Part shown: in pieces, positions 11,620 to 21,739 of the stretch | Numbering within the stretch: position 1 is the first letter of the stretch | How the letters are laid out: every line of letters starts with the position of its first letter | From: Fasciolopsis buskii | Taxonomy: Eukaryota; Platyhelminthes; Trematoda; Plagiorchiida; Fasciolidae | Direction: 5' to 3' | DNA: 64,000 nucleotides | Assembly (NCBI GenBank): GCA_008360955.1 | Contig: LUCM01004751.1 | Location: 257,720 to 321,719 of the forward strand | Made by a program: the position numbers and the translations under genes | The notes under the pieces: model-generated | What the model saw: only the letters and a program-made list of their open reading frames with translations | What the model was told of the DNA's origin: nothing | Databases searched by the model: none

Positions 11620-14600
11620 ACTACTCGCCTCACGTGGCATTGTCCAAGGCCTTTCCTTATTCTGCTACTCGCTTCACGGTTGGGTCCCGATCTCACAAGC
11701 CCAGGCCCGGAGACAGTCTGATTCGTTACCTTGTTTGTTTACGTGAAAAAACACTAACTGTTAGTCACCCCCGCAACGATTTGCGATATTTGTGCTCACA
11801 TTTCCCTATTCACTTCCATCATTATTCTGTCAGGCAGCTCATCCTATCACGATGGGTGGTAGTAGTATACTTTTTTATTAGCATGCTTGACCTAAAAGCC
11901 ATCATCTTCCCGGTGCGTAGAAAAACTATTTGACTGGACTTGCAAATAAAACCTTAAGGCTTGTATTACTCACTGGCGATGAAAACTGAATACCTAAATG
12001 TGAAGACAGCGTCTGCCACACCTTTGAAACAGTTCCTTCGTTCTTCTGTGAAACTGTCGTCCGCTGGTAAAGACGGCTCGTCAAACCCTACCTGCTTCCG
12101 GTTGATTAATGTTTTAAAGCAGCGCTTTTTTCGTCGACCACCCCCCGTAACATGCAAAAAACAACTGGAAGCACTCTGTTTTCAAAAAGAAACGCCTGAT
12201 TTGTGAGTCGACAAACACGGTAAATTCTAAAGAATTTTATTAAAATACAGCATCCAATGTCTGAGTCTTTCACACTACTAGAATAGTAGATTATGTTTTG
12301 AGCCGAATTGATCTTGGTAGTTTGAATGAACGTCAATAAAGAATTTCAGCAACTTTAAACCTATAATTTAAGAAGCTTTTTTCGCAGCAACACCTTAAAG
12401 TGCGCAACATTTTATTTTGGAATCTAAAAGACCCGCTTTGACACGGAAATGAACAGATCACGGCAATCGATAAAACGATCCAGCAGTGAGTTTAAATGTG
12501 ATCGGTAGTGGCTTCAATTTAGTCTAATTGAAAGGGTCGACATTCCGAAGAATGGTCGCACTGAACAACTCAATGCCGATTCACTTAATTACAATTATCT
12601 AGACAAAAGCAATACAATTATTAACAACCACCGTTGACCATCATCAAGGAGGAATACGAGTAAATCACAATGGTAAATATTTGAGTTCTTTAGTTTTTTT
12701 TTATTCCAAACCATTCTGATGTTCTGCGCGAACAGTTTTGCCGGTTAGTTTAGCTTTTTCAAAACCGTTTACGGGCTTTGTGTGTAGCGGTTTGCTGCCT
12801 ACCGACAGACACATTTTCGTGCTTCGTGCTTTATGGATGAAGTGGCCGAATGAGATAAGGTGTCGTGAATTTCTCCTTAGAAAGCAGGTCAGTGAAATTT
12901 CTGTGTCAGGGCGCAAACTTTTCTACCCATCTACTGATTTGTAAATCGTCATCCCATTCTGCCTTCTGGTTGGTATCATGAGTTACGAGTAACCTCAAGT
13001 AGAACATCCAAGTCTGGATAACACACGCCCTCGTTGATCGCCCATAATCCAACTCATCTGTGTCGACTTCTGAATAGTCAACTCTCGCCGGTTAACTAAT
13101 TCACGGACTGCTTTGTTACAGGTCAATCTACTGAATTTCTCCCCCTAACGCTTTCACTCGGATTGGCGATCAACACAAACAGTCCCATTAGCCAAACACT
13201 TGCAGTCACCCTTCTTCTCGATGCCCAGATCGTCCCATATGAGTGGATTTTCGATGTCACGATGCGTCCTGGCAACGTTTCCATGCCTTCAACTACCCAA
13301 TAACTGGACGGTTAGATCATTGCAAAAATGTGGAGTCACGTGAGCCGGAAAAAGCTGTTCATGTTTAAAATGGTCAACCGAGAAGATACTTTTATCACCA
13401 GAATTAAAGGCGCCAATCAATTAAGAGTAGCAGAAGTTGAAATGTGTTTGTGTGAACTGTAGCATCAAATTAGCACCTATGAAACTGATATCACGTGAGA
13501 AAACTGGGAAGATAACGAAATTAGGGGAGACCGAGCAAATGCAGCGGACGAAAACCGAAAGTCCGGGGAATCGGAAAATAACATCGAATTGTTCAGGTAT
13601 GCAGTATCACGGAATTGTGGTCTCCTTCAAACAGTCACCGGCACTTAGAGGTGCTTATATCAACCGTAGCTGCTAGCATCCAACGATGCAGAAGCATACA
13701 CGTTGCAAGGACGGGCAACTTAGATTATAAGATTCTTTTCGAAGCAATCTGGGGATTTATTATTCATATTGCGTGGTTTTTTGTTCTAACCAGGAAAAGT
13801 AGATGAAAATTCTACCAAGTGAAAAATGATGTTTGGCATAAAATGTCAAGATCGGCGATATGCGGAATTCTTCTTTGAATATTTTGTCGTTACCTGTTCT
13901 GATGTCATCTCATCCTCACACGTCTTGTAGTTACGTTTCCCCCACAGATCTGGAATAAGGATAGCGACTGCAAGGAAACAAATGTGATCTGGTTAAAATA
14001 TTGACCGGAGCAGCTCTAGGAATTATAAGACTTATGCATATGTTACTTTGTGCTTTGATGTTCGAAACATGCTCTTCCCATTGTTAACGCAGTTTCGAAT
14101 CCGGACACACGACCCTGAAAATAGCAGACTGTCTAGTATGTCCGCGTTGTGAACTGTTTCTTTTCAAGTTCATATTCCTGTGTAGAAAGCCCAGCGTACC
14201 GAATAACGTATCAACCAAATCACAGCCTTCTTCCAGTATCATTTGGTCGATGAATCCGCAAGTTTTCACCACCTCACGACATCGATTGAAGTTGTTCCAT
14301 CTTCATAGACGGGAGTAACTTCCAGGAGCTTTTTGCCTAGCTGGACAGGCGATAAACCAAGGGAAGAACCAGGGATTTTGTACCATTTTACGTTAAAAAG
14401 TTTGAGGAAATCTCATTCATGTGAGATGCCTTTAAAAGACGCTACAGTTGGTTTAATTCGCATTTGGGCACGCGTGAACTGCAACTGATTTCACATGGAC
14501 AAGCATGAGTGCTTGTCAGAGAATAGCAATTTCTACAGAGTTTGAAGTCTGTGGAAAGAAATCCTGAAGATTCCACCTCAAAATAGATCTCACTGTCTTC

Positions 14601-15955
14601 GGATTACGTGAGACCACGAACCAGTAAAGCAAACGAGCACACAGCACGCTAGCTCATGTTATAAACTTGAAAATTCGGAGTTCACCAGCTGAGTACAATA
14701 CAATTATTCCAAATAACGTTACGCAAAACGTATGGCCGAACACACAAAGCCGAATTTTTAGTGTTCGAACACGCAAAGAGGCGCAAACCATGGGCTGAAG
14801 CAGTTGACGTTTCCTAAGGGTTCCGGCCACCGGTGAAAAAAGCAACGCTTTTTTACCCCTAGTGTGAGATAAAATTGACCCGGAAAGTCATACTTCGCGC
14901 GGATACCGCAGTAGTATCTATTTTTTCTGTTACTTAGATTTCAGCAGTTATAAATGCAAACATTGTCAGGCGAGTCAATTTGTTTTCTTCAAAGATGGAT
15001 TGCTTGCAGTGGCGATTTTCCGCATTGGACATCCATGTTGAATTGGACCATAAGTGAAGCAGTAATAATCGTAATTATCAAAATGTTGTGAAGTTTGATT
15101 AATTGTATTCATATTCACTTGTATCTTAACTAAATAAGTCCACATTTTTTCACTGTAAATTTGGCTGTCGGAGCAGGTGATTAGCATTTGAATGAAGGAT
15201 CCGAATCCGGCGGGAACGATTGTTATCCAATCGGCCAGCCAATGGGAATATCAAGAGTCTCTGATAACGGTGTGCCGATAATTCACTACCTTAAATTTTC
15301 AACTGTTCAACCAAGGGAATGATCGAGCCCTGAAAACAACAGAGTTGAATGCCCGATAGGGTTTGATTTGTTCGATGAAAACCACATCACGCCCCGGATG
15401 AAAACAATGTCATAAAGGGCTACCGGGTTATTCTATACATCAGATCATTCTTGAACAAACTCATGATCCAACCGCAAGTCTTAGCAGTTACAGCGGATGT
15501 TTCCCAAAGTTGCAGTTTAAGAAGCTTTGATTTGTAACGCATTTAGGACGTATATGAACCTCATTTGCAGCTTATGGTTAGACTGAATGAATATTGCGAC
15601 TACTTTCAACCACTGGTTTGGCCAACTCGTTCACGAACAGAGCCCATGTTCAAACGACCAACCGGGCAAAATTTGTCTAGTAGCACTTTTCTTACTTCAG
15701 CCATTCAAGTCGCTGCATTTTTCTTTCGTATTTCTTGTCAACTCCCTTACCGTCTCCGTGTTGCTTATTCAGTCGACACCGACTTACACACGTTCGACCC
15801 AAACCAGCTTCTAGGACACCAACAACGAGCTTTGGGATGTCGTTTCTTTGACGGTTACCCCCCCCACACACACGCATGTTTTCATCGATCCACCCTCGGA
15901 CAGCTTAGGCTAACACGATTAGATTGTCATCCACTTCATCTCCGGTTGAACGTCT
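11620..15955. other. Non-coding stretch, no gene seen
   Basis: Frames are short on both strands (the longest are near 80 to 110 codons, without motifs). The minus strand beyond 11614 may hold unalignable 5' remains of the RTE-like LINE. No RNA gene or microsatellite of note was found. Confidence 0.45.
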
Positions 15956-15961
15956 GAGTAG

Positions 15962-16116
15962 AATTTGAAGAAAAATTTAACACATTTGAAAATTTGCATG
16001 CTGACTGGTTTGATTGGGCAGAATTGTTTACCGCATATAATCGGCCTAATAAGGCACAGATTGATTTTACGTCTGACGACGTGTGGGAAATTTTCCAACT
16101 CGTGCTTCAACTCCCG
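15962..16116 (+). CDS. Candidate internal exon, product unknown
   Basis: The frame opens after TGAGTAG at 15961 and continues EFEEKFNTFENLHADWFDW, then AELFTAYNRPNKAQIDFTS and DDVWEIFQLVLQLP, ending at a donor CTCCCG|GTAACC at 16116/16117. The composition is acidic and aromatic, rich in Asp, Glu, Phe and Trp, with a predicted helical end, and is unlike random translation of AT-rich DNA. Phase is 1 at the acceptor and 0 at the donor. The polypyrimidine tract is moderate, and read-through past the donor keeps the frame open to 16341 but turns hydrophobic and low-quality. No family is recognised. Partner exons were not found. Confidence 0.3.
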
Positions 16117-16611
16117 GTAACCAACCCCACAATGACAATCATTTTTTTCATTCTGTTATTGGTCAAACTATCTGCTAGGTGGGATTTAGCCCACGTGTTG
16201 AACGAAACTGGAGTTGCTATTCGTGCACAGAGGTGGATTCAATGGTGGAAATCGAAACATACATATTTCCAGTGTCTTCCTGATTTTGTCGAAAATACTA
16301 AATGCAAATTTGGTAAAATTCCTCACCCCTTTTCACACTAGGACTAAATTGGGCAATTGAATCCGGCAAATTGTTACAAGTCGACCGCGAATTGAGTGCT
16401 TTGTTTTATTTGTGTTTATTCATCCTCCCACATCAGTCCTATCGAGAGGAGGTCTCGTTGCCGAACCGTTTTTACAAAACCAGTTCAAAGCAACTCGTCA
16501 GAACCAGAGAAAGAGCTTTCTATCAGACTAGTCTGTGAGACAGGATAAATTGCGTCATTCACTTGGGCACATTTGGAGTGATATGGGGCAATAAACCCGG
16601 AGCGTTGTTCA

Positions 16612-16875
16612 CTAGGAAGCATTCGCTATTCGTTCGCAGTGAAAGCACGAACTTTGAGAAAACTTGTGACCAAATTTCCGAAAGTTTTTCTCGTGGGAGA
16701 ATTCAATCGACTTAATGCGGTTTAGAGTTTGTCCTTCTATTATTTGCTCATTTCGGGTCGTTGGGACTTCGTTCATTCCAGTGTACGAGCATGTCACAGA
16801 TGCGCTTGTTTTCGGTTTGCCTGTTCCACGGATCACTGCAACAGTCACTTTATTGTCTATTGCGGAATCCAACAA
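16612..16875 (-). pseudogene. Possible LINE RT thumb fragment, very decayed
   Basis: The minus-strand frame reads RNEQIIEGQTLNRIKSIEF and then HKFSQSSCFHCERIANAS. Non-LTR reverse transcriptases commonly have, after the catalytic box, an I-x-G-x-x-L-x-x-V-x-x-F-x-Y-L-G segment followed by a basic R-I-x-x-A helix, and the order and spacing here are similar. The key YLG residues are not present, so this is a weak resemblance. The plus strand has an open frame of similar length (16715-16924), so chance cannot be excluded. Confidence 0.2.
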
Positions 16876-17164
16876 ACAATTGATAGATCAAAATACTTCC
16901 TCCAAAAGGATTTTTTGTGTGTGAGCACTGTTACACCAAACTCTAATCTTCCGTAGTAATGTATTAGTATAGAAATTAGCTATCTGCCCTTCTGTTCTAG
17001 AAAATGCTTGACTTGTGCTATTCGACGGGGATTTGTCTTTATCTTGACTTAAACAGGTCAACTAGAAGACACTCTTTGATCAAAGCCGAGGACCAAGTCA
17101 CAATCATGAATTGTATTGGGGAAAACGAACAGTGAACTGTTACAAAACCTAGGAAATCGTCACA

Positions 17165-17518
17165 TTAGGAAAACGCACTACTAGGTTTGTTTGGATTGAC
17201 AGTTTCTTCTCCAAAGTTGACCGTGATCGCTCCACTTGTGTTTCCCATTGTTGATTGACTGTAGGCGTCGAACCTTTCCTTTTCTTCTCTAGCCAGCTTA
17301 ACGAGCAATCGTGCCGAGTTCATAAAATATTTCTCCAATTCTGATGCCCGGCTGATTATCACGTCTTACTCTTTCAGGGCTTGGCGACACAAGGGCACTT
17401 TTCGAAGAGATTAGTCCACTCCTTGTGAAATTAGAAGAAATTGAATTGGCTAAATGTGCCTGGCTTTGATTGTCAATTGACATCTTTCGATTCGATACAG
17501 TCATTTTGAGAAACAATC
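17165..17518 (-). CDS. Two-exon 3' end of an unknown gene
   Basis: On the minus strand, an acceptor GTTGGTTCTGTTCAG ends at 17519. Exon one covers 17518-17370 (phase 1 to 0) and ends at a strong donor GAAAGA|GTAAGA. A 73-base intron (17369-17297) ends GCTCGTTAAG, and exon two covers 17296-17165 (phase 0) to a stop. The joined frame stays open for 92 codons: a Ser/Asn-rich part (LKMTVSNRKMSIDNQSQAHL, ISSKSALVSPSPER) runs into LAREEKERFDAYSQS and then GAITVNFGEETVNPNKPSS. The phases agree across the intron. No domain is recognised. An alternative is that the sequence upstream of exon two is also coding (ELEKYFMNSARLLVK is in the same frame), with a different acceptor. Confidence 0.38.
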
Positions 17519-17529
17519 CTGAACAGAAC

Positions 17530-18465
17530 CAACCCAAACTATTCAACATTTTCATTTGTCCTAAAGTCCACACATCGATTTCAAATGACAGTTGAAAATG
17601 TATTTAAAAAAACACGTCAGTACTATTTGTTTGATATTGCCAATGACCACAACCCTCCTCCTGCGAATACACTACATTTGTTTCGCACAAATCGATTGTA
17701 TGTATCCCTCAGAGTGCATGTGTTCTCCATCCACTGGGAGTCAACTGTGAATGCATTCAGTTTGAGTCAACGAAGGGGAGCCTCGAACAAAAGCGAAAAC
17801 CCTAAGCGTTTTTGGCCTAGATGTCCACATTTGTCAATGTTGCACTTTGTTTTCTGTAATCTCGAATAGACTTGTGATCCACTGTCCACCGAGTTAAGAA
17901 AATGACACTTTAATTAGTCACAATTGAGGAGCTTTGCTTAATCAAAAGGCTTCATCACCCAGTAACTGTGTCAACACATGGTTCAAATGATCATTTCGGA
18001 TTTCTTTCCGTTTGACAGCATTGTGTGCCCTGGGAAGAGGAATGTGTAATAAATCAAGCCCTGTTTTAATGAACAGCAAATAATCAAACATGTACTGGGA
18101 CTAGACGAAATACCGGTTAGATGGACGTCAAAGATGATGCTTTCTCGAGACCGACACAAGAGTTGTGCTGACGTATAACGGAACGCTTAGGAGGTATCAT
18201 AGACAGTTTTAAATCTGTACCGGAATGTAATCTAGTTTATTCTGGACGTGTAAAATCATGGCTGACAAGTGATTCTACCAGTTTTCGTTCGTCGTGCCGG
18301 AAACTCGATTTTTAAGTTGATCAAAATGCACGGATAGTCTCACTTCGTTAAAGTTGGCATGAACTTATTGTTGTTTTCCAAAGAAAATTGGAACCAAAGG
18401 GTTTTGCATGTCATTACTAAGCAAAAAATAGAATAGTTAATCTAAATAAAACCATCGCAGAGTCA
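17530..18465. other. Non-coding stretch, no gene seen
   Basis: One 94-codon plus frame at 17585-17869 has no motif and lies next to the minus-strand exon pair. Nothing else was recognised. Confidence 0.4.
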
Positions 18466-18469
18466 GGGA

Positions 18470-18605
18470 TAAACTAGTGGCGTTTGGGCGTTAAAGTCCT
18501 GGGTTCGAATCCTACCATCACCTCCCCTAGTTGGCGACCCCGTGTTGTCGGCGGCCCGCTTCTTGAAAATGCTGTGAAATGTTTTACCATTGATGAAGGA
18601 AGTAA
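18470..18605 (+). mobile_element. tRNA-derived SINE, copy 1
   Basis: A pol III B box, GGGTTCGAATCC, lies at 18501-18512, followed by CCTACCATCACCTCCCC, a GTTGTCGGCGGCCCGC block and a tail GCTGTGAAATGTTTTACCATTGATGAAGGAAG. The order matches 21618-21725, where the tail is ATGTACATTGTTAGTTCATCAATAAATGAAG. The 5' tRNA-like part is degenerate and the A box is not convincing, so this copy is probably silent. Confidence 0.65.
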
Positions 18606-18609
18606 GAAA

Positions 18610-20350
18610 GAGTGAAGAAGACAGACAGTTTGAACTTTGGGTTTACTGTGAGAAACTGGCTGTATTAGCGCGATACAGGACCGTTTTCTACGCTTCACTT
18701 CGTTGTAAATTATGATTCTCTATTCGGGTCAAACAGGCGGATACAACATTTTGGATGGGATGTACGATCAAGATGCGCATTGGGATTCTTTCAAATCACA
18801 TCATTCCCTGGTTTGCCTCCAAAAGAGCACAGCCTAGACGGAGGGGTGGGTGGGTTTCTCAAGCTCAGTTTGGGCAACCAGGTTGTGCCAAGCCCACAGA
18901 GGACCCGTGGACCCCGATAGATGGTCGGTGATGTGGAGATAGAGAATGGAAGAACTGGCATGTGCTGTGAACTCTATACATTGTCACTTTTCCTTTCTCG
19001 TTGTTTTCGTCAGTTGCAAGCAGTCCTGAAGGAATACTATCTGTGTTCAAATGCGTGCGAAATAAATAATATGTAATAATGAAATAATTCACCATGTGAT
19101 ATCATCGCTCAACTGACCATTAAGAAACCATGGAAACAATGCACAGTTGTTTTATCTTTGTTAGTCAGGAGGAATTAAGATGTCCCCTAAGTGAGCGGAA
19201 CATAATCAGTTTACCTAAACTTTATCCTCGGTAGTCACATTGTATCTTACAACTAGTTAACGAATTTGTTCTGATAGGATACGAGTTAGATTAAATGCAT
19301 AATTGGAGACACTTTTGTCTTCTTGTTGGGCCGTAACCTGAAGAGCCAGCTATTCTCAAAGATCTCTCGGATTAAATAGGCCATCCGGTTGATCAATATG
19401 CCCTATTGGATCGATAAATTTAGCCATGCGGAAGCAGTGTATTAGGCAAATAAAATTTCAAAATATTTCAACTATTTCACCAAATGTTTTCAAGCGGACG
19501 TGAATTTCATACTAACTTTTGGGATTAAACAAACTGCTAGTCAGACAAACAAATATCCGTTGGCATCCCATGAGTTTCAGTTTTCAAACAAATTAAACGT
19601 TAGAGACAAATTCGAGTTGACAGACCTGAAAACTCAGCCCAAATTCTCACCGGCTGACTGATTATGATCAACCGTAATCATAAATTCCTCGATTCCGATA
19701 ACCGCATTCTTTGTAGACAGAACAATGTAGCGTTTCCAATCTCAAAGACACGCAATGGGTTCTGCTGGTCGAATTCATTTCCGCCCTGAGAAAGTCATAA
19801 ATTAACTTGGTAAAAAAAAAATCGGTGCAAAGCACGCTAGATTTTTTACTCCGACAATCAGCTTCAATTGAAGCCTTGAATGAACCAAGTTGAACAATTA
19901 ACTACCACATAGCGAATGACTTGCTTAGCCTAAACAAAAGTCAGAGCTGACACGTAACTTAAACGTATAGGCATAGACGTACAAACCCGGGCAGAACGAG
20001 ACATGGAGATTACATCCATTAAATTAAAAACTCGCCTGAAAATGGTTGCTCGGGGTGACGGAAACTTTGGCTGGTAGGCAGTTTCATCTAGACAGGGTTT
20101 TTGTTGAATATATTTTCTCATAATTGGCCTATTTGTTTATCTTTTCATTGAATTATAAACTTCCTAAAGAGGGGACAAACAGATGTGGGTAGAAGAACGT
20201 TTGGGTGACTGGTGATAGTATGAAGTGAAATTTCTCCATTCATTTATCGTCTCATTCGTGGACGTAAAAATGTCGTCAGCACAGTAAAACTTTGTCGAAA
20301 GCAAACAAAGTGTATTCGAACCAAACGACGTAAGGAGTGTATCGAAAAAT
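18610..20350. other. Non-coding stretch, no gene seen
   Basis: Contains AT-rich sequence without RNA genes. The short minus frames at 18865-19095 and 19930-20121 have no motif. Confidence 0.45.
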
Positions 20351-20356
20351 CGATGC

Positions 20357-20462
20357 ATTTGATTGTAAAACTTGCCTTGAGAAAGACTACCCACGGTAGT
20401 CGAAACGTTGGCGCATTACATCTACCAACAACGCTGTGTTATTAATATTATATCATTCACAA
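20357..20462 (+). repeat. Hairpin-GAAAC repeat, single copy
   Basis: About 106 bases that recur at 29789-29984. A perfect 7-bp hairpin, GACTACC-CAC-GGTAGTC (20385-20401), is followed directly by GAAAC, then by a conserved run through CATTACATCTACCAACAACG to TATCATTCACAA. The base-paired stem followed by GAAAC resembles stem II of a hammerhead ribozyme, but the preceding core reads CTTGAGAAA rather than CTGANGA, so catalysis is unlikely as written. The repeat could be the terminal part of a larger mobile element, but no protein was found next to it. Confidence 0.75.
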
Positions 20463-20469
20463 TAAAGAG

Positions 20470-21560
20470 TGTATTCGAATTTTTTAGCCTGGTAAAACAG
20501 TCGTTAACAAGAGCCATATCGTTTGTTGTTAGTGATTTGTTTCCGTGGAACCTATTATTTTCGGTCCATTAGTGAAGCTTTTCACCTAAGCTGTTTGGAT
20601 TAGTCCGTTTGGTAGGCAATAGATGCCGGAAATGTTTCATCGGTCTTCAACTAGTTCTGCTTTTTTCAATGCTTCTAGCACGTCTCTATGAATGACCAAA
20701 GATAAACGTGTCGTGTATCAAAATACAGATCAATACTCCTAGTTTATTCAGCATCTTACTTGTGACTTTGAAGTTTTGCCTACAGAAATAGGCAGTCTTT
20801 CTCTCTCGCTCGTCATACACGTAGTCGGTTTTGGAACACTAATGCTACGTGAATTGAGCGCACACGTATAGCCGAGGAAAACGACTATCGCCGTGTTCGT
20901 ATTTCCATTTTTTTTGTCATCGATAAAAAAGTGCCCTAGGCAATCCAAAATGCAGTGCAGATCTAGTGTCAATCAATATCCGCAATTTCAGTCTACACGT
21001 ACACCTGGATAGGCCACCTGGTAACGACGAGACAATCACATTTTAAGTCGAGACACGTACGTGTGTCACGTACCATTGGCACAAACTACAATGAAGATAG
21101 TCAGCTTGAATTCGGTACATCAGGTACGTTGCGGGTTCGCTGAAGCAATTTTTCGAAAGTGGAGTTCATGCTGGATTCCGAGTCAAGTACGTCATTTTGG
21201 ACTTTGGAATGGATTCCTCTTGTTTGGATAGAAACAAATAAAGCATTGAGAATGATTCGTGTGGTCGATGTATCTTTAATGGCCCTCATTTGACTCACGT
21301 GCATGATATTAACCACAAAGTCAGCATGTGCTATTGTTGGTCCGTTTGAAGGTAGGCAGTTGGTTAATTTACTAGCAATTAGTTGCCGACCGAGGTATGA
21401 AAGCAATCAAAACAACTCGATCGATGTCTACATTCATGACACCATTTGACCGATTCAGATAAAAATCGTTGTACACTATTTTCGGCAAGCACACAATCGT
21501 AGGGAATCAGTCCGAAATTTTGTTTGTTGCTCTTCGGTGAGTTAACTTTCAATTTATTTT
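20470..21560. other. Non-coding stretch, no gene seen
   Basis: Only short frames without motifs (20748-20972 minus, 21101-21406 minus) and no repeat beyond the flanking ones. Confidence 0.45.
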
Positions 21561-21564
21561 ATGG

Positions 21565-21731
21565 TTCGGCGGTGGTCAAGCGGCTAAGATCTTGGAGTTT
21601 GGACGTGAAGGTTACGGGGTTCGAATCTTCCCACCACCGAGGAACTTCCCCGCTTAGCGGCCCTCTGAAGAAGGCGGCCCTTTACCTGAAAAACGATGTA
21701 CATTGTTAGTTCATCAATAAATGAAGCAAAA
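21565..21731 (+). mobile_element. tRNA-derived SINE, best-preserved copy
   Basis: The head folds like a tRNA: CGGTGGT at 21570-21576 pairs perfectly with ACCACCG at 21633-21639, giving a 7-bp acceptor-type stem. An A-box-like GTGGTCAAGCGGC follows the first strand and a B box GGTTCGAATC lies at 21618-21627, so both internal pol III promoter parts are visible. The body continues with GCTTAGCGGCCCTCTGAAG and GGCGGCCC, and the tail is ATGTACATTGTTAGTTCATCAATAAATGAAG, shared with the copy at 42305-42420. The head spans 70 bases, slightly short for a real tRNA, and it continues into a SINE body, so I call it a SINE and not a tRNA gene. Confidence 0.8.
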
Positions 21732-21739
21732 AAATGGTA

